DNA of 5,927 nucleotides from HGM04593 sp964512955 (GTDB taxonomy: Bacteria > Bacteroidota > Bacteroidia > Bacteroidales > Bacteroidaceae): positions 1 to 5,927 of the forward strand of contig CAZEKX010000098.1 of assembly GCA_964512955.1 (NCBI GenBank), written 5' to 3'. Below are positions 1 through 5,881 of this stretch, one piece after another. The notes under the pieces are model-generated. The model made no database searches. It saw only the letters and a program-made list of their open reading frames with translations, and was not told the origin of the DNA. The translations under genes and the position numbers were made by a program. Position 1 is the stretch's first letter, and every line of letters begins with the position of its first letter.

Positions 1-898
1 CACGCAAAGGAGCCATACCGGCACCACCACCTACCCACATCATCTCTTTCTTTGAGTCGAAGATGGGATGGAAGTCGCCATAAGGGCCACTCATTATCAC
101 CTTGTCTCCGGGTTTCAAGGTAAAGATGTACGACGATGCTATACCGCAAGGTACATCCATGAAGCCCGAACGGTCGGCTTTGAAAGGAGGTGTTGCAATA
201 CGTACTGTAAGCATTATTCTGTCGCCCTCGGCAGGATAGTTCGCCATTGAGTAGGCACGTATTGTGGGTTCTGTATTCTTACATTTTAAGCCCAACAGGC
301 CGAACTTCTCCCATGCAGGCAGATATTCGTCGGTGATAAGGCTCTTGTCGATATCCTTGTCATAGTCCATATCGAATGTAGGAATCTTTATCTGCGCGTA
401 TGAACCGGGCACAAAGTCCATGTGCTCTCCGGGAGGCAGTGCCACGATGAACTCTTTGATGAATGTTGCCACGTTCTTGTTCGAGATAACCTCGCACTCC
501 CACTCTTTTACTCCCATAACCGATTCGGGAACCTTTATAGCGAGGTCGTTCTTAATCTTAACCTGACAACCCAGACGCCAATGGTCTTGTTGTTCTTTAC
601 GAGAGAAGTGTCCCTTCTCCGAGGGAAGTATCTCGCCACCACCCTCTATAACCTGGCACTTACACTGCGCACATGAGCCTTTACCACCACATGCCGAAGG
701 AAGATAGATGCCATTCTCGGCAAGTGTACCGAGCAATGTGCCACCCGAAGCCACCTCTACTGTGTTTTCGCCGTTGATGGTAACCTTTACGTTACCCGAG
801 GGAAGAAGATACTTCTTTGCCACCAACAATATAACCACCAACAAAAGGATGATTACAAGAAAGACAGCAATACTTGCTAATATTAAATTGATATTCAT
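1..898 (-). CDS. nqrF: Na+-NQR subunit F, NADH dehydrogenase subunit (3' end beyond window)
   Basis: Electron-input subunit of Na+-NQR: oxidises NADH at a cytoplasmic FAD and passes electrons through a [2Fe-2S] centre. Only the first 299 residues are present, out of roughly 400-425 in the family. Visible in order: one N-terminal membrane helix (about residues 5-27); a plant-type ferredoxin domain with the four ligands C70, C76, C79 and C111, spaced as in the Vibrio cholerae protein and at the same numbers; a ferredoxin-reductase FAD domain with the flavin motif RAYSMANYP (R214-P222); and the start of the NADH-binding domain with GGGAGMAPLR (290-299) at the edge. The ATG at 898-896 lies 11 bases after the nqrE stop, with AAAAGG just upstream, and gives the correct hydrophobic N-terminus. 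Last gene of the canonical A-F order. The missing part should hold the rest of the NADH site. Identification is secure; completeness cannot be judged. Confidence 0.97.
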   Translation of the reverse strand, partial: MNINLILASIAVFLVIILLLVVILLVAKKYLLPSGNVKVTINGENTVEVASGGTLLGTLAENGIYLPSACGGKGSCAQCKCQVIEGGGEILPSEKGHFSRKEQQDHWRLGCQVKIKNDLAIKVPESVMGVKEWECEVISNKNVATFIKEFIVALPPGEHMDFVPGSYAQIKIPTFDMDYDKDIDKSLITDEYLPAWEKFGLLGLKCKNTEPTIRAYSMANYPAEGDRIMLTVRIATPPFKADRSGFMDVPCGIASSYIFTLKPGDKVIMSGPYGDFHPIFDSKKEMMWVGGGAGMAPLR

Positions 899-909
899 AG
901 CCTTTTAAA

Positions 910-1536
910 TTACATTTTAATACCCGAGAAGCACATGAATGCCAACGCCATAAGACCAACGGTGATGAAGGCGATACCCAAGCCACGCAAGGGTTTCGGC
1001 ACAATGCTATATTCCATTTTCTCACGAACAGCGGCAAAAAGTATGATAGCCAACGCCCAACCAAGACCGGAACCGAGCGCAAATGCCACTGAATCCCAGA
1101 AGTTGAGTATTGCCTGCGAGTTGCTCGCATCCATATTTATTCTCTGCTGCATAAAGAGCGAACCTCCCATGATGGCACAGTTCACAGCGATAAGAGGCAG
1201 GAAGATACCCAATGATGCATAAAGAGCAGGTGAGAAACGCTCCACAATCATCTCTACCAACTGCACAATACCGGCAATAACGGCAATGAACAGTATGAAT
1301 GCGAGGAACGACAAGTCGACACCCTCAATAATTGCATCGGGACCGAGCAACTTTGTCTGCAGCAGATAGTTCACAGGAAGTGTTATAACTTGCACGAATG
1401 TAACAGCGATACCAAGACCGATAGCAGTCTTAACGCTCTTAGATACAGCAAGGAATGAACACATACCCAAGAAGAAGGCAAAAATCATATTGTCCACGAA
1501 AATCGAACGGACAAACAAACTAATAAAATGTTCCAT
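910..1536 (-). CDS. nqrE: Na+-NQR subunit E (integral membrane)
   Basis: Polytopic membrane subunit of 208 residues (Vibrio NqrE is about 198), homologous to NqrD and to RnfA. Six hydrophobic segments are apparent. With NqrD it forms an inverted-topology pair that binds an intramembrane Fe-S centre between NqrF and the NqrC FMN. The expected ligands are both present at Vibrio numbering: C26 in FLGMCSFLAVSK and C120 in AVNCAIMGG. Other family signatures are the N-terminal SIFVDNMIFAFFLGMC, the VEMIVERFSPALYASLGIFLPL segment around residues 94-115 and the WALAIILFAAVREK region near 160-172. The start at 1536-1534 gives the normal N-terminus (MEHFISLFVRSIF); no Shine-Dalgarno sequence is seen in the 26-base gap after nqrD. 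The gene is followed after 11 bases by nqrF. RnfA is excluded by context (nqrA and nqrF in the same operon). Nothing appears broken. Confidence 0.97.
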   Translation of the reverse strand: MEHFISLFVRSIFVDNMIFAFFLGMCSFLAVSKSVKTAIGLGIAVTFVQVITLPVNYLLQTKLLGPDAIIEGVDLSFLAFILFIAVIAGIVQLVEMIVERFSPALYASLGIFLPLIAVNCAIMGGSLFMQQRINMDASNSQAILNFWDSVAFALGSGLGWALAIILFAAVREKMEYSIVPKPLRGLGIAFITVGLMALAFMCFSGIKM

Positions 1537-1562
1537 AGTCTAATATCTTAACTGTATCTAAA

Positions 1563-2192
1563 TTATTCTTGCAAACTTTTGTCTTTTGCTCTCTGTACCC
1601 ATATAATACATGCTATAAGGAAGAATGCCATGGGAGCCATGAGCATGAGACCATTATTTATGTAACCTGCATCGTAGGCAGCCTGCGGTATTACTTGAAT
1701 ACCCAACAATGCACCCGAGCCGAACAACTCACGTACAATAGCCACAATTACTAAGATACCTGCGTAACCAAGACCATTACCAATACCATCGAGGAACGAA
1801 TCCCAGGGACCGTTCTGCATAGCATAAGCCTCGAGACGTCCCATAAGGATACAGTTGGTGATGATAAGTCCGATGTACACCGATAACTGAACGCTCACAT
1901 CGTAGGCAAATGCCTTGAGCACCTCGCTGACCATTGTTACCAAAGCGGCAACAACAACCAACTGTATGATGATACGAATACGGTTAGGAATAGTGTTGCG
2001 GATAAGTGAGATGATTACGTTTGCCATTGCTACGATTATGGTTACCGAAAGACCCATTACGATAGCCGGTTCCAACTTGCTTGTTACTGCAAGAGCCGAA
2101 CAGATACCCAACACCTGTACGGTTACAGGGTTATTCTTCAAAAGAGGAGTGTTGAGCGCCTCTTTATTTTTCTTTGAAAAAAGTTCTGCCAT
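1563..2192 (-). CDS. nqrD: Na+-NQR subunit D (integral membrane)
   Basis: Polytopic membrane subunit of 209 residues, the usual family length, with about six helices; paralogue of NqrE and homologue of RnfE. It supplies half of the ligands of the intramembrane Fe-S centre: C31 in QVLGICSALAVT and C114 in IITNCILMGRLEAYA, two residues offset from Vibrio C29 and C112. The N-terminus (LLKNNPVTVQVLGICSALAVT) and the central NPWDS-like segment (here NGPWDSFLDGIGNGLGY) are characteristic. The ATG at 2192-2190 sits 4 bases after the nqrC stop and is preceded by a strong GGAGG embedded in the last nqrC codons, indicating translational coupling. Within Na+-NQR, D and E carry electrons across the membrane from NqrF towards NqrC. 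RnfE is ruled out by the operon. Intact reading frame. Confidence 0.97.
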   Translation of the reverse strand: MAELFSKKNKEALNTPLLKNNPVTVQVLGICSALAVTSKLEPAIVMGLSVTIIVAMANVIISLIRNTIPNRIRIIIQLVVVAALVTMVSEVLKAFAYDVSVQLSVYIGLIITNCILMGRLEAYAMQNGPWDSFLDGIGNGLGYAGILVIVAIVRELFGSGALLGIQVIPQAAYDAGYINNGLMLMAPMAFFLIACIIWVQRAKDKSLQE

Positions 2193-2196
2193 GAGA

Positions 2197-3102
2197 TTAT
2201 TCCTCCGTTACATTAGCCTGTGCAGGGGCTGCGAGTGAGTCGCACACCTCTGTTGCAGGGGTGAGTTCAACAAGCGGCATCTCGTTCTGCTGTTTTGCAG
2301 TGAGGAAGCCTTTATAGTTCTCCAAACATGTCTTGAGCATATTGTTTACACCATTCACAGTGATGGTTGCACCCGAGATGGCATTCACCTGAACATCCTC
2401 ATTCTCTAGACGTCCCTTAACCGCAGCAATGGCTATATCACCGTTGAGCATGATTTTCTTGCCATCGAACAACGATGTAAACTTCTCGCCTGCAATTTCG
2501 GCACCCAAGCCCGGAGTCTCACTGCTATGTGAGTAGTAAACACCATAGATGGTGTTACCATCACTATTCACAGCCATGTAGCCCCAGATACCACCCCACA
2601 GACCTTGACCGGTCATGGGAATAACATATTTCTCTTCGCCATCAACCTCGCAAATGTAGATTGGCAGGTTGTCGGGAGTGATAGCATCGTTGGCAACATA
2701 GAAACCACCTTCGGCAGCCACCTCGTTACCGGCACTGTTTATCACAGCATCTTTCTTTACAACCTTGTTATATTCAGCCTCGGCATCGGCTACATCTTTT
2801 ATATGTAGCGACGAGAGAATCTGTTTCTTCTTGTCGAGTTCGATATTTGCATCCTGCAAAGGCTTCAGAGCCGATGAAACGGCTGCCAACAGGAACGCAA
2901 CAATAACCACAACCACAGCGGCATATACAATAGCATACATGTCGTTGTTGGTATCGAAACCTTTTTTCTTCTTAGGAGCGTTGTCCTCTGCCACAACATC
3001 GAACTGGTCGGCGCCGGCCTTGCAAAGAGGACAAGCATCGGGTGCACTACTGCCTTCATGCACATATCCGCATATTTTGCAAACATATTTCTTTGCAGCC
3101 AT
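2197..3102 (-). CDS. nqrC: Na+-NQR subunit C with an N-terminal rubredoxin-like domain
   Basis: FMN-bearing subunit of Na+-NQR; 301 residues against about 257 in Vibrio. Residues 4-37 form a rubrerythrin-type rubredoxin module (VCKICGYVHEG with C8 and C11, then PDACPLCKAG with C24 and C27). A KKKKG patch (44-48) precedes a single membrane helix (about 56-79), so by the positive-inside rule the rubredoxin faces the cytoplasm and the rest the periplasm. The remainder is ordinary NqrC: TGQGLWGGIWGYMAV (164-178), HSSETPGLGAEI (192-203), and the flavinylation motif SGAT (243-246), where T246 should carry FMN by phosphoester bond. The usual Asp three residues before that Ser is Asn (N240). The last 29 residues are a Pro/Ala/Glu-rich tail without a recognisable fold. 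The ATG at 3102 is preferred over the internal ATG at 2940 because it follows nqrB by 4 bases, has AAGGAT upstream, and the reading frame encodes a perfect metal-knuckle domain. NqrC identity is certain; the role of the extra domain is unknown. Confidence 0.96.
   Translation of the reverse strand: MAAKKYVCKICGYVHEGSSAPDACPLCKAGADQFDVVAEDNAPKKKKGFDTNNDMYAIVYAAVVVVIVAFLLAAVSSALKPLQDANIELDKKKQILSSLHIKDVADAEAEYNKVVKKDAVINSAGNEVAAEGGFYVANDAITPDNLPIYICEVDGEEKYVIPMTGQGLWGGIWGYMAVNSDGNTIYGVYYSHSSETPGLGAEIAGEKFTSLFDGKKIMLNGDIAIAAVKGRLENEDVQVNAISGATITVNGVNNMLKTCLENYKGFLTAKQQNEMPLVELTPATEVCDSLAAPAQANVTEE
2202..2206 (-). promoter_or_regulatory. Strong Shine-Dalgarno for nqrD inside the end of nqrC
   Basis: The minus strand reads GGAGG here, 9 bases before the nqrD ATG. 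It is formed by the last sense codons of nqrC (ACG GAG GAA, then TAA). The other starts in this operon lack such a site, in line with the known rarity of Shine-Dalgarno use in Bacteroidota, so this one probably serves to re-engage ribosomes finishing nqrC. Confidence 0.6.
2365..2376 (-). other. Covalent FMN attachment motif of NqrC (SGAT, T246)
   Basis: Codons for S243-G244-A245-T246, followed by ITVNGV. T246 corresponds to Thr225 of Vibrio NqrC, the residue that ApbE flavinylates. The position three residues before the Ser, normally Asp in the Dxx(S/T)GAT consensus, is Asn here (codon AAT in GTG AAT GCC ATC). Confidence 0.85.
2992..3093 (-). other. Rubredoxin-like (rubrerythrin-type) domain of NqrC
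   Basis: Protein-domain feature, NqrC residues 4-37. Two CxxC knuckles 12 residues apart (C8-x2-C11-x12-C24-x2-C27), with the GYVHEG and PDACPLCKAG contexts, match the short rubredoxin domain found at the C-terminus of rubrerythrins and in some flavoprotein fusions, not the longer classical rubredoxin (about 29 residues between pairs). Four Cys would bind one Fe (or Zn). A linker of about 20 residues containing Lys44-Lys47 joins it to the membrane helix. Domain call is from motif; the metal and function are inference. Confidence 0.9.
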
Positions 3103-3108
3103 ATCCTT
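3103..3108 (-). promoter_or_regulatory. Weak ribosome binding site of nqrC overlapping the nqrB stop
   Basis: The minus strand reads AAGGAT immediately before the nqrC ATG, sharing bases with the nqrB TAA. Spacing is short (2-3 bases from AGG), so it is a weak site, but it supports starting nqrC at 3102 and so including the rubredoxin domain. The alternative internal ATG at 2940 has no purine-rich site in front of it. Confidence 0.4.
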
Positions 3109-4294
3109 AGTTCTTTTTAGTTAAACGACGTGCACGTGCATTCACGTTCGACTGCACAACACAATAATCAATAAACGGAGCAACCACGTTCATGAGCAAT
3201 ATCGCAAGCATCATACCTTCGGGATAACCGGGGTTAAGCACGCGAATGAGTATTGCCATGGCACCGATACCGAAGCCGTAGAAATACTTACCTGTTTCGG
3301 TACGAGCCGATGTAACAGGGTCGGTAGCCATGAACACTGCACCGAAGCAGAAACCGCCCAGAATAAGATGCTGCCAGAAGGGAACCTGTGCAACAGGGTT
3401 TTCGGGCAATGTGTATTGGAACAGCAACGACATTGCTATACCACCCACAAATACGCTGAGCATAGTTTTCCAACTTGCAACACCTGTCCACAAGAGAAGG
3501 ATTGCACCAAGTGCAATGGCTATGACGCTTGTCTCACCAATGGAGCCGGGCATCAATCCCCAAAGCATATCGCATAATGATAGTGATGCGCCTGTAGCAC
3601 CTGTTATCTCTGTTCCGTTAGCAACGAACTGCAATGCTGTTGCGCAGGTATAAGCGTCGGGAAGGTCGGCACCCAAACCAAGGATTGAGTCGGTAGCCAC
3701 CCACACTGTGTCGCCCGAGATTACAGAAGGATAGGCAAAGAAGATGAACGCACGAGCAATGAGCGCAACGTTCACAATGTTCATACCTGTACCACCGAAC
3801 ACCTCTTTTGCAAAGATTACCGAGAAGGCGGTTGCTATGGCAAGAACCCACAAGGGACAGCCAACAGGTACAATCATGGGTATGAGAAGACCCGAAACAA
3901 GGAAACCTTCGTGTATCTCCTCGCCCTTGAGTTGAGCAACAATAAACTCTATACCCAAACCAACCAAATAGGATACCACAATCTTGGGCAACATAGCCAA
4001 AAGACCATAAAGGAACATCTGGAACCATGTAGCGTCGATACCGGCAGCCATGTAGTTCTGATAACCGATGTTATACATACCTACGAGCAACGCAGGAACA
4101 AGAGCAATGACAACGAGCGACATGATACGCTTGCTATCTATTGCATCGTGAATATTCACACCGCTCTTCGCTGTGTCGTTGGGTACAAAGAGGAATGTCT
4201 CCATACCATCGAACACCGAACGGAAAGCATGTAACTTACCGCCCTCTTCGAAGTTAGGTTTAATTTTATTAAGGTAATTTCTTAATATTTTCAT
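3107..4294 (-). CDS. nqrB: Na+-NQR subunit B (quinone-reducing membrane subunit)
   Basis: Large membrane subunit of 395 residues (Vibrio about 415), related to RnfD, with about ten hydrophobic helices after a cytoplasmic N-terminus. It carries a covalent FMN and the riboflavin and quinone sites in the Vibrio enzyme. The N-terminus fits the family: PNFEEGGK (13-20), then VNIHDAIDSKRIMSLV (46-61) leading into the first helix with GMYNIGYQNY. Further signatures are KGEEIHEGFLVSGLLIPMIVP (123-143), FAKEVFGGTGMNIVNVALIARAF (161-183) and GSIGETS (250-256). By position after SGDTVW, the flavinylation site is D213-A-Y-T-C-A-T219-A-L, so T219 should carry FMN, but the normally conserved Gly is Cys217. 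A second TGAT (231-234) lies 12 residues later. The start at 4294-4292 gives the expected N-terminus; no Shine-Dalgarno sequence is visible in the 28-base gap after nqrA. nqrC follows after 4 bases. Confidence 0.96.
   Translation of the reverse strand: MKILRNYLNKIKPNFEEGGKLHAFRSVFDGMETFLFVPNDTAKSGVNIHDAIDSKRIMSLVVIALVPALLVGMYNIGYQNYMAAGIDATWFQMFLYGLLAMLPKIVVSYLVGLGIEFIVAQLKGEEIHEGFLVSGLLIPMIVPVGCPLWVLAIATAFSVIFAKEVFGGTGMNIVNVALIARAFIFFAYPSVISGDTVWVATDSILGLGADLPDAYTCATALQFVANGTEITGATGASLSLCDMLWGLMPGSIGETSVIAIALGAILLLWTGVASWKTMLSVFVGGIAMSLLFQYTLPENPVAQVPFWQHLILGGFCFGAVFMATDPVTSARTETGKYFYGFGIGAMAILIRVLNPGYPEGMMLAILLMNVVAPFIDYCVVQSNVNARARRLTKKN
3638..3649 (-). other. Predicted FMN attachment site of NqrB (TCAT, T219), atypical
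   Basis: Codons ACC TGC GCA ACA for T216-C217-A218-T219, preceded by D213 and followed by A-L. The position matches the SGAT of Vibrio NqrB (Thr236), between the SGD(T/A)VW and GSIGETS landmarks. Asp, Ala and the acceptor Thr are conserved, while Gly is replaced by Cys. Site assignment is by positional alignment made by eye. Confidence 0.6.
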
Positions 4295-4322
4295 AAGAAT
4301 TATTTATTTACTTCGACATAAA

Positions 4323-5672
4323 TTAGCACATCTCGGCACGCAACTTATCGAGACCCTCGCGTACTATGCGCTGCAACTCCAGTTTAGAGGAGTCGACAAA
4401 CTCGCAGAGAGCAAAATCCTCGGGAGCCACCTCGTATATACCAAGTTCCTCCATTTTGTCGATGTTACCTGTGATTATTGCCTTTAAAAGATACTCGGGA
4501 TAGATGTCCATGGGGAACACTTTGTCGTATTCGTTGGACATAATCATGTGTCGTTCACCACCCTTGATACGTGCATCTATCACGTAATTGCGTTTGGGGA
4601 AGAGCCAACTGAAATAACTGCGACTGGTGCTGAACATTGAGAAGCGGGGAGCAATCCAACCGAACATCTCATCGCCACCACGCACCTCGGGGATAACAGT
4701 TACCTCGTTCGAGAATGCACCAAGGAACGAATCTTCGGTGGTCTTCTTACCTGTGAGGACATTACCGTCGATGATACGCAACTCACCGTCGTTGCTCAAA
4801 CGACCATTCAAAAGAGTTGTGAGTTGTGCACCAAGCACCACCTTACTGTAAGAGGGGTTCTTAACCTCGCTACCAACAAGTGCCACTGTACGTGTGAAAT
4901 CGATTCTGCCACGGTTGAAGAGACGACCTATGAAGATAACCTCCTCGGCACCTACAGTCCACACAACTTCGCCCTTATTCACAGGAGCAATGTGGTTGAT
5001 TTGTACACCTACGTTACCTGCAGGATGTGGTCCTTTGAAGTGTGTCAACTTAACATTCTTGGGAACACTGAGTGCTGCCGATGTCTGGTCGACGCTAACA
5101 TTCAAATACAACGGAGCGATACGAGACAAAGCATCGAGACCTGCCTGGAAATCCTCCTCATTACCTTTGAGTGCCACCTCAAAGTCTACAGCAAGAGGCT
5201 TGGTATCGAATGCCGATACAAAGATTGCTCTTGGTGTGTCTGTGGGTGTGGCAATCACATCATACGGTCTTTGACGGATGAAAGCGAAAAGACCCGACGC
5301 AAGAAGGTCGGCTTTTACTTCATCACCGGAGAGTGAGAACACATCTTTTGCCTTGTACTCTACCGACTCGAACTTACCGTCCGACTCAACAACAACGCTC
5401 AACACGCGTCTTCTCTCGCCACGATTAACCGCAACGACTTTTCCGCTCACAGGCGAAACAAATCGCAATTCGGGAGCATTCTTATCAACGAAAAGAGCAT
5501 CACCGGCTTTCACGCTGTCTCCGGGGGTAACTACCACCTTGGGAGTAACACGTGTAAAATCGGCAGGCATAAGAGCATACAGTTTTGCAGCCTCTACTGC
5601 CGTCATTTCCTTTTCGGGAGCACCTTTAAGGTTGATATTCAATCCCTTAGAAATTTTTACGACTTTTTGCAT
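4323..5672 (-). CDS. nqrA: Na+-NQR subunit A (peripheral cytoplasmic subunit)
   Basis: First gene of the operon; 449 residues against about 446 in Vibrio, no membrane segments. NqrA is the peripheral subunit on the cytoplasmic face, related to RnfC, and has been linked to quinone binding. Recognisable parts are the N-terminal KISKGLNINLKGAPE (6-20); a barrel-sandwich (biotinyl-lipoyl-like) region with PGDSVKAGDALF (50-61) and SPVSGKVV (73-80); the highly conserved KGPHPAGNVGVQI (213-225); and a C-terminal EDFALCEFVDSSK segment resembling the RnfC/NqrA family ending, without the 4Fe-4S cysteine sets of RnfC. The ATG at 5672-5670 is right because it opens directly on the conserved N-terminus; the leader contains no Shine-Dalgarno sequence. 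A Bacteroides-type -7 box lies 33 bases upstream, so this gene heads the transcript. nqrB follows after 28 bases. Intact and ordinary. Confidence 0.97.
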   Translation of the reverse strand: MQKVVKISKGLNINLKGAPEKEMTAVEAAKLYALMPADFTRVTPKVVVTPGDSVKAGDALFVDKNAPELRFVSPVSGKVVAVNRGERRRVLSVVVESDGKFESVEYKAKDVFSLSGDEVKADLLASGLFAFIRQRPYDVIATPTDTPRAIFVSAFDTKPLAVDFEVALKGNEEDFQAGLDALSRIAPLYLNVSVDQTSAALSVPKNVKLTHFKGPHPAGNVGVQINHIAPVNKGEVVWTVGAEEVIFIGRLFNRGRIDFTRTVALVGSEVKNPSYSKVVLGAQLTTLLNGRLSNDGELRIIDGNVLTGKKTTEDSFLGAFSNEVTVIPEVRGGDEMFGWIAPRFSMFSTSRSYFSWLFPKRNYVIDARIKGGERHMIMSNEYDKVFPMDIYPEYLLKAIITGNIDKMEELGIYEVAPEDFALCEFVDSSKLELQRIVREGLDKLRAEMC

Positions 5673-5705
5673 ATAATTTGGGTTACGTTAGTACATTATA
5701 CGGCG

Positions 5706-5713
5706 CAAAATTA
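5706..5713 (-). promoter_or_regulatory. Candidate Bacteroidota -7 promoter box for the nqr operon
   Basis: The minus strand reads TAATTTTG, a full match to the Bacteroides sigma-ABfr -7 consensus TAnnTTTG, ending 33 bases before the nqrA ATG. Transcription would begin around 5695-5702, leaving a short AT-rich leader. The expected -33 TTTG about 19-21 bases further upstream is not clear: the minus strand there (about 5732-5738) reads ATTATGT, at best a partial match. Position and orientation support it as the operon promoter; with AT-rich DNA a chance match is possible. Confidence 0.6.
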
Positions 5714-5730
5714 AAGAATTTTTTCTTTAA
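5711..5730. repeat. Perfect 8-bp inverted repeat overlapping the nqr promoter
   Basis: TTAAAGAA (5711-5718) and TTCTTTAA (5723-5730) are exact reverse complements separated by TTTT. The element shares three bases with the -7 box and fills the spacer between it and the expected -33 region, a natural place for a repressor operator. It has almost no GC, so a stable transcription terminator is unlikely. A second, shorter odd palindrome (TTATTT-G-AAATAA) is at 5739-5751. Regulatory function is inference. Confidence 0.35.
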
Positions 5731-5881
5731 TTACATAATTATTTGAAATAAATATGTTTGTAAATCTGTTTTTTCTTTGATTTCTTTTAGATATTCTTTA
5801 GAATTCTTATAAAATGGGGGGATACATCGGCGAGGAAGGTAAGTTTTGCTTTATAACTTCGGGAATTATTGAGTAGTTCTC

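Noticed and set aside
2941..3102. A separate small rubredoxin gene upstream of a shorter nqrC starting at 2940
   Set aside because: There is no stop codon between the knuckles and the membrane helix; the frame is continuous and the internal ATG has no ribosome site, so a fusion is the simplest reading.
3618..4028. 136-residue minus-strand reading frame rich in Cys, Trp and Arg
   Set aside because: It lies wholly inside nqrB in another frame; the composition is typical of a shadow frame and nqrB is unmistakable.
4824..5336. 170-residue plus-strand reading frame
   Set aside because: Antisense to nqrA, low-quality composition, no domain or start context; a shadow of nqrA codon use.
1..5672. 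An Rnf complex instead of Na+-NQR
   Set aside because: The last gene has a ferredoxin plus FAD/NADH reductase domain (NqrF), the first gene lacks the 4Fe-4S motifs of RnfC, no RnfB is present, and the order A-F is that of nqr.
5278..5676. 132-residue plus-strand reading frame and its neighbour at 4894-5274
   Set aside because: Both are antisense to nqrA in the same frame register and Ser/Thr-rich, as expected for the complement of a conserved coding sequence.
5711..5730. Rho-independent terminator
   Set aside because: The stem is nearly all A-T and overlaps the promoter box of nqrA; an operator or chance palindrome fits better.
5816..5821. Run of six G in the intergenic region as a phase-variable tract
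   Set aside because: Short, not within a gene or between promoter elements; nothing supports slippage switching.
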